Source of the DNA: Sternotherus odoratus
Taxonomy: Eukaryota; Chordata; Testudines; Kinosternidae
Reading direction: 5' to 3'
NCBI GenBank assembly: GCA_032164245.1
Contig: JAVMKO010000003.1
Span: forward strand, 132,935,924 to 132,999,923
DNA length: 64,000 bases
Below the pieces are notes generated by a model, which saw nothing but the letters and a program-made list of their open reading frames with translations, was not told where the DNA came from and searched no databases. Of the stretch, positions 46,659 to 56,996 are shown piece after piece. The position numbers and the translations under genes were made by a program. Within the stretch, counting starts at the first letter, position 1. Each line of letters starts with the position of its first letter.

Positions 46659-49151
46659 CCTGCCTGCAGCTTTAAAACCCAAGGAAATTCCCAAAAGGAA
46701 AAAGCTTTTTGAAAAATAATCAAGGAATAGAGAGACCCCACCACACAAACCCTTAAATCCAAGAAATGTATAGTTAATATTGCCTTCCTCAACATGCATT
46801 AGCCCACAAATAACATTATTCACTTTCACTGGCAGACTCTGCCCCCCTGTATATTAGCCTCTTCCGGTTCCAACATGTACAATATCCACACCACATTCCT
46901 CATGAGTGCAGTGTAAGACCAGCCTTTAATTCTGACCCCACACTTTACCATAAGAAAATACATCATCATATGTTTTACTTATCTTAGCTATTTTGTAATG
47001 TTGTTGAGGTCAGTTATGGTTTTATCTTAGTTCTTTAAGAAGGAACTTCTAAAGTTCAGAGGCCAATGACCACTCTAAAACAACGTATTAAGTCTAAAAT
47101 ATAGAATCTTGATTTGCTCTGGAGTGTTCCACTATGATTAAACTAAATTAGGAGGGAAGAGGTGGGGGGGATCCAGAAGCTAAATTTTTTCCCTCCAGTG
47201 CACTTGAATTAGGCAGAATAAGGAACTGAAAATTCTTTCTTTTCCTCTTTCTCCCTTTCCTTCAAAAAACCATAAGAATAATGAGGAAAGGAACACTGAT
47301 TTGAGCTCAATCTATTGCTTAAGGACAAAACACAAACCTCTTTATTGAGTTAAAAATGAGTCTGAATAGCAGTTAGGCTCACGCACATAAAAATTACCAC
47401 TGCTCCCGCAGTCCTTATTCAGATGAGATGAATTCTTTTTCTGATAGGAGATGAATACTGGCTTTGTTAAATGAGCCCATAATTAACAGACTTTTAACAT
47501 CTAGAGCGAAAGTGTCTTAAAACGATGTTGCCATGTGAATGTCAGACCTGTGGAGACAGAGTTATTAAAGGTACAGTAGCTGAGGGTAAACTTTAAAACA
47601 TGGCATGGGTGATTTGGATGGTTGCCAGTCAAGTGAAAAGCTGACCAACAAGGTATCAAACCTTTTCATTATTAATGCTGATAGCTTTATCCTCTGGAGA
47701 CCTGGGTTCAAGTTGTGGGAAATGGAATTAATTTGGGGGTTTTGTTCTAGTGCCAACTATTTTATACCATCAAAAAGCCACAGCACACCTTGGCAAGATT
47801 GGTGGTCTGTTCAGAAGTGGCAGGACTGAGACAGCAAGGGTTTTGTGGGGTAACATCAAAGTGAACATAGGCAGATTTTTTTGAAATAACTTGTATTACT
47901 CCTGGCCTCCAGAAAAAACTTGATCCTGTATGGTTCTGAGTGTCTTCAAGGCCTATTGACTTCAGTATCAGGTGCGCAACACCTCTTGGGATCAAGCCCG
48001 AGTACAGATGGCAGTCTGTCTATTTATCTACCTACTTTTGGAATTGGCTTGATTAGGAAAAGTGATTTAGTTTTCGCTGCACTTAGTTAACACCGACAAA
48101 TCCTGTCTGCGGATGTATCCATCTCAATATTTGGACCATGTTCATCATCATGGTATCTCATGGTCTGTGCCTATCTCCTACCAGTGGTTTCAGCCATCAC
48201 TTTTTTTAAAAAAGTATCTAGTCTACTTTATTTGAAAGAAAAGAATTGACACCACTCCTTCCCCGTCCTTGGTTGTCCAGACTACTGTGATAACATAAAA
48301 GATAGGTAAAGGGTAGGTCATTCAAAGAATACATAATATAGTAAGATGGTTGTTCTTTCAGGTTCATATAGCAATCTGATTTCATTTCTGAGTCCCCAAT
48401 TGATGTTTGTTTTTATTTAAAATGTCTGTAAGGGTAACTTCTGAATGTACCATCCAAGATAATAGCATTAACTGGCATGGCTGCAAAATCAATAATAGTA
48501 TCAAAAATATACATCTACTGATTAAGAGTGACATAAAACAAATTTGTTAACTAAAATAGATGGAGTCAACTGTTTAAACATACACCATAAATGTTTTAAA
48601 ATGGTGCATTGGAATACATACAAAAAATATGGAAAGGAAAGGTAACTCAGACTGTGCTTTCCTCCTTCCCAAAGGGGAAGGTAAAAAAAACCAGTAGTAG
48701 ATTTCACCCAGAGAAAGTAATTGAAAATGCTAATTTAGTGTCCATAGACTTAACTATGAAGGACAGTTCTTTGTCATTTGGCTTCTTGAGAAACAGCAGA
48801 GCTAAAATAAAAATAGATCATTGACCAATAAATATTCCTTTCCAGCTGGGATGTTTAGAGCACCCCAGTATTTGTTCATTTAATCTGATATAAAACAGCT
48901 ATTTCAAAACTACCCAAAAGGAGACTAAATGACCAAAGTCAAGCACACAAGATTTTTTTTAAATTGAAATATAATTTGCAAAGTACAGACAACCAGATTC
49001 TTTCTTTGAGCTCATAAAATAGTGAAAAGGAATGGGAAAGCTGGACCTTATCACCCTGTCTCCTCCAAAACACGCTCTGGGTATGCTGAGGTCTTTAGTA
49101 TGTTGATCCTCGGTGGGGGCATGTGAAGGCAGAGCCTAGAACTCAGAAGTG
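46659..49151. other. AT-rich DNA with one foldback trace
   Basis: A foldback-family fragment with CCTATTGACTTCAGTATCAGG lies at about 47915-48000. Otherwise no repeat, RNA or exon is recognised. Confidence 0.35.
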
Positions 49152-50481
49152 CAGTAAAACTTCGATATAACGGACTAATTCGGGCGAGGAGGTGTCCCTT
49201 AAAGCCGAAAGTCCGTTATATAATAAAGTAGGTTTTCCGAATGCGTATGTTAAAAAATTGACAAATTAGTTAGTTTACCTGTTTTTACTTATGTAGACAT
49301 GTTTGTGTAATTAAAATTAAGTATGTATGAAAAGTTTAATTTCACAGAAATGTTTTCTATACAGTAGACTCTCGATTATCCGGGATGATTGGGAAAACCT
49401 TTATCCCGGTTAATAAAATCCCCGATAATCATGCGTCTACTTGGGGGGGGGGGGGGTTGCCGGCAGCCCTGGGGGTGGGATGGTGGTAGTCCCACCACCT
49501 GCCCCAGTCAGCTCCCCTGCTAGCCTGGGTGTAGAAAGCCTGCCACCGCTTTGGGGTTTCCCCCCAGGCTCCTGCCAGCCGGGGTCTTGGCTCCCGCTGC
49601 CAGCCTGGGTTCCCTACACCCAGGCTGGCAGCGGGAGCTGACTGGGGGAGGCGGCAGGAGCCTGGGGAGAGAGCCCAAAGAGGCGGCGCGCTGAGCACTC
49701 AGCCTGCCGCTGCTTTGGGATTTCCCCCCAGGCTCCTGCCAGCCGGGGTCTCAGCCCGCTGCCAACCTGGGCTTCCTACACCCAGGCTGGCAGCAAGTTG
49801 AGACCCCGGCTGGCAAGGGGCCAGCGGGGGAAACCCCAAAGCAGCAGCAGGCTGAGCGCTCAGCCTGCCGCCACTTTGGGGTTTCCCCCCGCTGACCCCT
49901 TGCCAGCAGGGGTCCTGCCTCCTGCCCCAGTCTGCTCCCGCTGTCAGCCTGGGTTCCCTGCACCCAGGCTGTCAGCGGGAGCTGAGTGGGGCAGGTGGCA
50001 GGAGCCTGGGGAGAGAGCCCAAAGTGGCGGCAGGCTCAGCACTCAGACTGCTGCCGCTTTGGGCTTTCCCCCCAGGCTCCTGCCAGACGGGGTCTCAGCC
50101 CGCTGCCAGCCTGGGTTTCCTACACCCAGGCTGGAAGCAGGCTGAGACCCCAGCTCATAAGGGGCCAGTGGGAGAAGCCCCAAAGCAGCGGAAGGCTAAG
50201 GCTGAGCCCGCCACCGCTTTGGGGCTTCCCCTACCGACCCGTTTAGACATCCCGGTTAATCCGCAGCCCAGTTAACCCGTGCCCGGATAATCAGGAGTCT
50301 ACTGTAACAGTGAATTAATAACAAAAAAATAACCTGTTAATTTAATTATAAGCAAATCTTGGTTAAAAGCATTTTAAAATTAACAGGGTGTTAATTTTCA
50401 CATATGACCTACGGACCGGAAATTTTGTCCGTTAAATCCGAAGTCTGTTAAATCGAGGTCCGCTAAATCGAGGGTTTACTG
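49152..50481. mobile_element. pogo/Tigger-like element (outer), interrupted
   Basis: The left end CAGTAAAACTTCGATATAACG, with CGGACTAATTCGGGCGAGG and GAAAGTCCGTTATATAATAAA, is the same family as 24033-24625. The right end is CCGCTAAATCGAGGGTTTACTG. The element's own sequence is 49152-49361 plus 50305-50481. The middle is another element (49362-50304) that jumped into it. The target TA is clear on the right and degraded on the left (TG). Confidence 0.82.
49362..50304. mobile_element. Nested pogo-like MITE with GC-rich repeat core
   Basis: The ends CAGTAGACTCTCGATTATCC and the complement of GGATAATCAGGAGTCTACTG are inverted repeats, with TA on both sides (49360-49361 and 50305-50306). The ends are AT-rich; the core (about 49441-50240) is GC-rich. 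The core repeats a block of CCCAAAG-GGCGGCAGGCT, GGTTTCCCCCCAGGCTCCTG and CAGCCTGGGT-TACACCCAGGCTG several times in alternating orientation. A G tract lies at 49443-49456. Its end sequence differs from the outer element, so it is a different family of the same group. Confidence 0.88.
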
Positions 50482-50560
50482 TATGAACTACATTCCCTTG
50501 TGGCCTTCTTTTAAACCTCCCTGCTTTGATTATTTGTGTTCCTAGCATGAATAATATGAA

Positions 50561-50668
50561 TAGGGTGACCAGATAGGAAGTGTGAAAAATCGAGACAGGA
50601 GGTGGGGAGTAATAGGTGTCCCAAATATCGGGACTGTCCCTATAAAATCGGGACATCTGGTCACCCTA
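50561..50668. mobile_element. Short hAT MITE, TAGGGTGACCAGAT family (copy 2)
   Basis: It has perfect 14-bp inverted repeats, TAGGGTGACCAGAT at the left and its complement at the right. A perfect 8-bp duplication, AATATGAA, lies at 50553-50560 and 50669-50676. At only 108 bp it is nearly all terminal sequence. It is inverted relative to copy 1 at 31966-32095 and better preserved. Confidence 0.95.
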
Positions 50669-50676
50669 AATATGAA

Positions 50677-52559
50677 GGCAATGTGGGGATACCTGTGGAA
50701 TGCATGGGCATTATGCCAGTCCGCATAAAGACACAAATTAATGCTGAAACTGTTTAAATTTCATTTTGAAGGAAAAGACTCGTGAATTTGGCTCAAAAGC
50801 TTCCATGCTGTTTGAGATTTGTATATTCTTTGGGGAAACATGGGGATGAAGTCAGATTCGCTTGTCTCACTATTTTGTAATGCTGTTGAATATTGTAGGG
50901 GATTATTGAATAATTCTGTAACACCATTGAATATTGTAGAGATGCTCCAAACAACACTGTCCAGTTTGTTGATCTTAAATTTATTTTCAGTTTCTTTATT
51001 TAGCTCTAGGAATCAGACCATTAGAGTGCTGCCTGTCTCACTGCTCACATAGTGCCCTCTTCGGTACAATGGGGAGGTGGGGTGGCTTCACTGTACACAG
51101 GTGACAAGATGGAGTAGACACCAGTACTAGGGATCAACCCTTTTCTGTGTACTGTTTAGGCGTATTCTATGTGAAGTCCTTGTAACTCACCATACAGAGA
51201 AGTTTGAGGATTAGGTAGGGCCCAGCTTGTGTAGATTGTATAATGGTGGACCCATGACTCCAAGGATCTACTGTCCAATGCTTACATCCCTAAAGCTGTA
51301 GTAGCAGAAGGGGCTTAAATGCTGTTCTGCAACTCCTAGGAGAGGATTTCTTACTCCATGGAAATCTCAAGTGACCCATTGGGCCAGATTTTCAACTACT
51401 GTAAATCCTCGTAGCTTCATTGAAGTAAATGAAGCTTCAACAATTTGCACCAGCTGAGGATCTGGTGTATTTATTCTAGCTATGAGCTGGGATGAAGATA
51501 TGACAATTTGAAAATTAACCAGTGATATAACCAGCTGAGTTTTGATTGTGCCCTATGGTATTGTAGCATGGCACGTACAGAAATATTTGGAAGACTTCCA
51601 CTGATACACCAGACGTTGTGTAGAACATTTATTCGTGGCTCCTTACTTGATGGACAAACACAACTCTGAGCTGAAATGTGGAGTAAAACTGAGCATTGAT
51701 GGAAGACACAAAAATAAGAAGCTACTAATTCGGGACTATCAGAGGTAATAATATCCAAACACCTTAACCTCAAGCTCATTAGTCTCACATATCTCAATCA
51801 ATATGGATTCTCTCAGAAATCAATTTTCACCCGCAAATATGATTGTTAAATAATTCACAAGTTACAGGCCTTCGGGCAGGAAGAGGTTAGAGAAGCAGAA
51901 GGAAAATGGTGATCTCGACCTCAGATGCAATTTCAATTAAAAGAGGAGAACATCACTAAAATATAGTTTTATGTTCAAGGTGTCAGTCTGTTTTTAAAGG
52001 AAGAAAGGCTATTAATGTGCATGATATGCTTTTGCAGTGTGATATTTAAAAACTCTTATTTTTTACACATTAGCAGAAAAGATGCTATTACATTTATCAG
52101 CAAAGAATATTTCATTTAAAACACATCGAGTAAAGATTGTGTCTTTACTGAATTTTTTTTTATTTTATTTTTGGTTTACTTTTGCTATCAACTGGTCTTC
52201 AATTACACAATTAGTTTATTATGATTCACCATTTAAAGACAAAGGCAACCAACAACTTTAGGGGATTTTATCAAATTCTGTGAGTATTTTTAATCAAATG
52301 ATACAGAATTTATACCTGGATTTTTATTTTTGTTTTGTCATTTGCTTGGTCCTATTTGTATATTTTCATACTAGGTATTGTCATAAGACATGCTAGCTTG
52401 GCTATGTGATCGCCATACACAGGACAACAATTTTATGGGTATAAAAAGCAAGAATGGCGAAAACTTCTTCTTCCTGAGGGTAGTATACCTGATTTTTTTT
52501 CTGAAGTCCGGAGTCGATATCTACTGTAAATCAGTGGTAAGATTCCCATTGACTTAATG
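50677..52559. other. AT-rich DNA with one foldback repeat
   Basis: At 51379-51466 a clear palindrome occurs: GGGCCAGATTTTCAACTACTG and GTAGCTTCATTGAAG against ATGAAGC and GCACCAGCTGAGGATCTGGT. Otherwise there is nothing recognised. Confidence 0.45.
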
Positions 52560-52690
52560 CAGTGGTCCCCAAACTTTTTACCTTTTGCCCCCTCTTTACC
52601 CCTACCCATGCCCCACTCTCAACTCCCTTTGTGGGCTGGCCCAAGCCTCAGCCACACACACCCTGAACATTCCTTGGCACTCCCCTAAGG
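52560..52690 (+). mobile_element. hAT-like fragment
   Basis: It begins CAGTGGTCCCCAAACTTTTT, a hAT-type terminus, followed by C-rich text and a probable right part near CTCCCCTAAGGGG. The right terminus and target duplication are not identified. Confidence 0.5.
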
Positions 52691-52817
52691 GGATGACCTC
52701 TGGACGTAATGGTTACATCTGTGTAAATTCAGAAGAACTCCACTAAAGTCAATGGTGTTAAACTGATATAGACTATTTAAATTCAGGCTCTGAATCCCCA
52801 GAATTTGTGCTTTAGTT

Positions 52818-53185
52818 CATAGTTGCCAACTTTCACATGGTAAATAAGCACCCCGACTTTCACAATAAGCCAAAAATCAAGCTATTCCCATTTCTAAACA
52901 AGGCCAAAACAAACCAATCCCGAAGAATCCCAGCACTCGAGTCTATATGACTAGATTCCCCTGGCATGCAGTCTGGGACTGTGGTGGTCCCGCTGTGCAT
53001 TCCTGACTTTCTCCCCCCCTTGCCCCTGCTTGCCAGGAGCCAACCAAATAAATAAATAAATAACAATCTGCAACAAACGAAAAACTAGCCAACAAAGCAA
53101 CTCACAAGCCAGTTAAGCCAAAAACAAACCCAATTTCTTCTCCTTTTTTTTGGGGTGGGTGGGTTTGGCATGTCCGGCTTAGTTA
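52818..53185. repeat. Dispersed turtle-type repeat, unclassified
   Basis: The text runs from CATAGTTGCCAACTTTCACA, through ATAAGCACCCCGACTTTCAC, GGGACTGTGGTGGTCCCGC and an AAATAAATAAATAAC stretch, to GGTTTGGCATGTCCGGCTTA. I recognise it as a recurrent sequence of turtle genomes but cannot assign a class. Confidence 0.5.
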
Positions 53186-53938
53186 GATCTATGGAAGCAA
53201 ACTGTAGCTTTAGCAACATTTTAAAATCATGATGTAATGCAAATTTATTTACTAACTTAATTATTTCTGTACTAGACATCACTTAGAAGTAATTATAATG
53301 ATACATTTTAATCTGCTGTTATCTGTATTCTCCCAGGGACTTTTCAATGGACATGATCTGGATAAATATCAAACATTGCAAATGCATTTGAACTCAGCCC
53401 AGGTCAGTAATGACCAAAAGATATTACTGTTGGATGGCCTTCCCCCAGTAGCTTAGTTAAATGAGGTGGTGATCTCATTCCATTTCTAAAGGCACTCACA
53501 CTCTCCACTGATGGATGTATAAGGACTTGAAAAAATAGATCCTAAGTGAAAAGGCGTCCATGTAAAGCACACAACTCACTTATTGGCCTTCTCTATAGAC
53601 CTAACTAACTTCTGACCCCTAGAAGTGGTCCCTTTACGTCCAAGTTAAGACACTTTAGTGTGCAGGATATTGTGTGGTGTTACGTAGGCTGTAGTTCTGC
53701 ATTTGGTCTCATTCTCAGGAATCTCAGTTTGGTACCTTTCACCTGCAATAAATTTGCTCAAAGGTGAAAAAATAAGGTTTCCTTTCATTATTATTTTTTT
53801 TTAAGCAAGGGGGCTGTTCAGTCAGTGGAGTAACATTAGGTATTGGCCTAAGATGTCTTCCCCTTATGAGAAAAGTTCTGAGGAATTTAGCAGAATCATT
53901 CTATCAAATGTAATATAGAATTAATTCCCTCCTATGGA
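53186..53938. other. AT-rich DNA, nothing recognised
   Basis: No repeat family, RNA or exon is recognised. Confidence 0.35.
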
Positions 53939-53946
53939 ATCTATAG

Positions 53947-54360
53947 CAGTGGTTCTCAACCAGGGCATGTGTACCCTTGTGGGTATGCAGAAGTCTTACA
54001 TTAGGGGGTACATTAACTCATTTAGCTCTTTGCCTAGTTTTACAACAGGCTGCTTAAAAAGCACTAGTGAAGTTGGTACAAACTAAAATTTCATTCAGAC
54101 AATTGCTTGCTTATACTGCTCTGTATACTAGACACTGAAATGTAAGTACAGTATCTATATTCCAAATGACATTTTATAATTACAAAGTAAAAATGAGAAA
54201 GTAAGCCATTTTGCAGTACAAGTGTGCTGTGGCACTTTTGTATTTTATGTCTGATTTTGTAAACAAGTGTTTTTTAAGTAAGGTGAAACTTGGGGATATG
54301 CAAGACATGTCAAACTCATATGGAAGGGGTACTGTAGTCTTTAAAGGTTGAGAACCACTG
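53947..54360 (+). mobile_element. Non-autonomous hAT element, Charlie-type ends
   Basis: It begins CAGTGGTTCTCAACC and ends GGTTGAGAACCACTG, a perfect 15-bp inverted repeat. Flanks ATCTATAG (53939-53946) and TTTTATAG (54361-54368) agree at 6 of 8 positions as an aged hAT duplication. The interior has no transposase. Text shared with 22140-22551 in inverted orientation shows two copies of one family. Confidence 0.92.
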
Positions 54361-54521
54361 TTTTATAGGATGAGTCAAAACACCTAAAGAAATGATATAT
54401 CATTCTTTTTTTTAACTCTATGACTTGATTAAAATGGGGGTGGGGGGGAAATCAAGTCGCTATTGTTTTCATCTCAATCAAATTGTATAAGACTTTTCCT
54501 ATGGGCTATAACAGAATTCTA

Positions 54522-54770
54522 GAGGTAACAAAGAGTCCTGTAGCACCTTAAAGACTAACTAAAGTATTGAAGCATAAGCTTTCGTGGGCTAATACCCACT
54601 TCGTCGGCCCACGAAAGTATTAGCCCACTTCGTATTAGCCCACTTTGTCGGCCCACTTCGTGTTAGCCCACGAAAGCTTATGCTTCAATACTTTAGTTAG
54701 TCTTTAAGGTGCCACAGGACTCTTTGTTACCTCTGCTATTCCAGACTAACACGGCTACCTCTCTGATTCT
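54522..54770 (+). mobile_element. Penelope-like inverted-dimer insertion with hammerhead-like motifs
   Basis: The 249-bp insert is bounded by a perfect 13-bp duplication, TAACAGAATTCTA, at 54509-54521 and 54771-54783. About 54526-54596 is mirrored by about 54661-54733: the arms carry AACAAAGAGTCCTG, ACTAACTAAAGTATTGAAGC and AAGCTTTCGTGGGC, or their complements. The centre (54597-54662) repeats CCCACTTCG and TTAGCCCAC words. The minus strand at 54572-54607 reads CCGACGA, then GTGGG-TATTAG-CCCAC, then GAAA and GCTTATGC, which is hammerhead-like. The right tail is CCAGACTAACACGGCTACC. Penelope-like elements are known for variable target duplications, hammerhead motifs and inverted partial repeats. 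Confidence 0.65.
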
Positions 54771-54783
54771 TAACAGAATTCTA

Positions 54784-55549
54784 ATCTTCATAGCAATGGA
54801 TAGAGGTTGCATTGTGTCCGGAAGTGAAATGTGGCACATTATTGAGAAGGAGTATAATATTAAGAGGTAAACTAGTGATTTATTGCTCCATTATGACAGT
54901 GAGGGGGATACCCTTCTCTCACACTTATTTGGACAAGTTGGAAGTTATTCTTGTGCTTAGGACTCTTGTCACACAAAAAGGAGGGGGAAATATTTGCAAT
55001 ATTCTGAAACAGAATAATAGCCGGCCTTTATTTAATATGATAAGTTGTAGAATTCAGTCAAAATGGGCTAAAGTTAGAGTAAGATACACACTGCTTTTCT
55101 AAATAGGGGTCTGGGTTGAATGAACTTTCTTTTAAAAATATATTGTGAAATGTGATTAGTGCCAAATGTCTGTGAAATTTATTGTACTATTAAAATCCTA
55201 TTGGGTCTTTGTTTATTAAATGTATTTTCCTGTATTTGAGATATAGGAAGGCTTGATAATGAGGCTGTGAAGATTCATGGCCCCTTTTCTGCAGCTTAAT
55301 TTAGGCTCTATATCAAATATGTAAAATAACATTCTATCTTCCTGCAGCCTCAGTGTGTGTGAGATACATTTTTGTAGTATTTCCTTGCCAATATTATTTC
55401 TTTTATAAATGCAGAGCTGGTAAATAGTGACAAACTGACAAGAGCTTAGCTTTCTGTTATTTTCTAGGCCAGAAGGAGCAGATATGGAAGGTATTCCTGT
55501 GACTTTTCCATAACTTTTCGTTAGGGGCGTTCATACTCCCACAGACACA
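54784..55549. other. AT-rich DNA, nothing recognised
   Basis: A 96-codon plus-strand frame (54812-55102) has no recognisable family. No repeat is seen. Confidence 0.35.
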
Positions 55550-56930
55550 CATAAGAACGACCATACTGGGTCAGAGCAATGGTCCATCTAGCCCACTGGC
55601 AAGTCCTCAGCTAGATACTTCCAAGGGAATGAACAGACCCGGGCAATCAAGCGATCCATCCCCTGTTGTCCAGTCCCAGAATCTGGTAGTCCAAGGGTTA
55701 AGGACATCCAGAGCATGGGGTTGAACTCCTGACCAGCTTGGCTAGTAGCCACTGAGGGACCTATCATCCATGGATTTATCTTGGATTTTTTTTTTAAACC
55801 GAGTTATACTTTTGATTTCACAACAATCCTTGGCAATGGGTTTCACCGGTTGACCATGTATTGTGTGAAGAAGTATTTCCTTTTGTTTGTTTTAAACATG
55901 CTCCTATTAATTGCATTGGGTGACCCCTGCATCTGTGTTTTGTAAAGGGCTAGTGAACCCTTCCTTATTCACTTTCTGCACACCATTCATGATTTTATAG
56001 ACTTCTGTCCTATTTCCCCCTTAGTCGTCTTTTTTCTAAAATGAACAGTCCCAGACTTTTTAATATCTCTTCATATGGAAGCTGTTCCATATCCATAATC
56101 TGTACCCTTTCCATTTCTAATATAGCTTTTTTGAGATAGGACAACCAGAACTGCACTCAGTATTCCAGGTATGAGTGTTCATGGATTTTTAGAATGGTAT
56201 TAGGATATTTTCTGTTTTATTATTTATCCCTTTCCTGGTTGTTCCTAATATTGTTAGCTTATTTGACTGCTACTGCACATTGATCAGCTGTTTTCAGAGA
56301 ACTATCCACAATAACTCCAAGATCTTTCTTGACTGGTAACCGCTAATTTAGACCCCATCAGTTTGTATGTATCATTGAGATTATGTTTTCCAATGTGCAT
56401 AACTTGCACTTATCAACCTTTAATTTTATCTGCCATTTTGTTGCCCAGTCACCCAGTTTTGTGAGATCCCTTTGTAACTCTTTGCAGTCTGATTTGAAAT
56501 TACCTGTCTTCAGTCATTTTGTATCATCTTCAATCTTTGCCACCTCACTGTTTTCCAGATCATTTATGAATATGTTGAATAGGACTGGTTCCAGTACAGT
56601 TCCTTGGGGGATGCCACTATTTCCCTCTCTCTCTTCTGAAAACTGACCATTTATTCCTACCCTATGTTTTCTGTCTTTTTATTAGTTACGAATCCATGAA
56701 AGGACCTTTCCTCTTATCTCAAGACTGCTTAATTTGCTCAAGAGCCTTTGATGAGGGGCCTTGTCAAAGGCTTTCTGAAAGTCCAAGTACATTATATTCA
56801 CTAGATCACCCATGTCCACATATTTTTTGACCCCCTTCAAGAATTCCAGTATATTGGTGAAGCATGGTTTCCTTTACAAAAAACATGTTGACTGTTCCCC
56901 AACAAATCGTGATAATTTATGGCCTGGTCT
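55550..56930 (-). mobile_element. CR1 LINE, 5'-truncated, with broken RT
   Basis: The low-coordinate end, CATAAGAACGACCATACTGG and GGTCCATCTAGCCCA, is the complement of the CR1 3' end. Moving up, the minus strand encodes scattered RT pieces. SGIPQGTVLEPVLFNIFIND (about 56558-56618) carries the SG-PQG and LFNIFINDL motifs. KIEDDTK (about 56520-56545) stands where F/Y-A-D-D-T-K is expected. FDKAPHQRLLS (about 56740-56775) is the palm segment near FDKVPH. Frames are broken by stops and shifts, so it is not functional. The copy stops abruptly at 56930, as usual for CR1. Confidence 0.9.
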
Positions 56931-56996
56931 ACCCTGGCCGGGGGTGTGTGTGTCGACCTAAGATACACAACTTCAGCTACCTGAATAGGTGACTAG
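56931..56996. mobile_element. Truncated MITE, GTGTAGAC-ending family
   Basis: GGCCTGGTCTACCCTGG, GTCGACCTAAGATACACAAC and TTCAGCTACCTGAATA match one arm of the palindromic MITE family seen at 34079-34387. It abuts the CR1 break point directly. Confidence 0.6.

Noticed and set aside
49429..50275. Several overlapping Gly/Pro/Ala-rich frames
   Set aside because: All lie in the repeat core of the nested element 49362-50304.
54597..54662. CRISPR-like short repeats with spacers
   Set aside because: The repeats are irregular words within an inverted-dimer retroelement of a vertebrate genome; there are no regular spacers.
56383..56646. 87-codon plus-strand frame
   Set aside because: It is antisense to the CR1 RT region; the minus strand holds the recognisable motifs.
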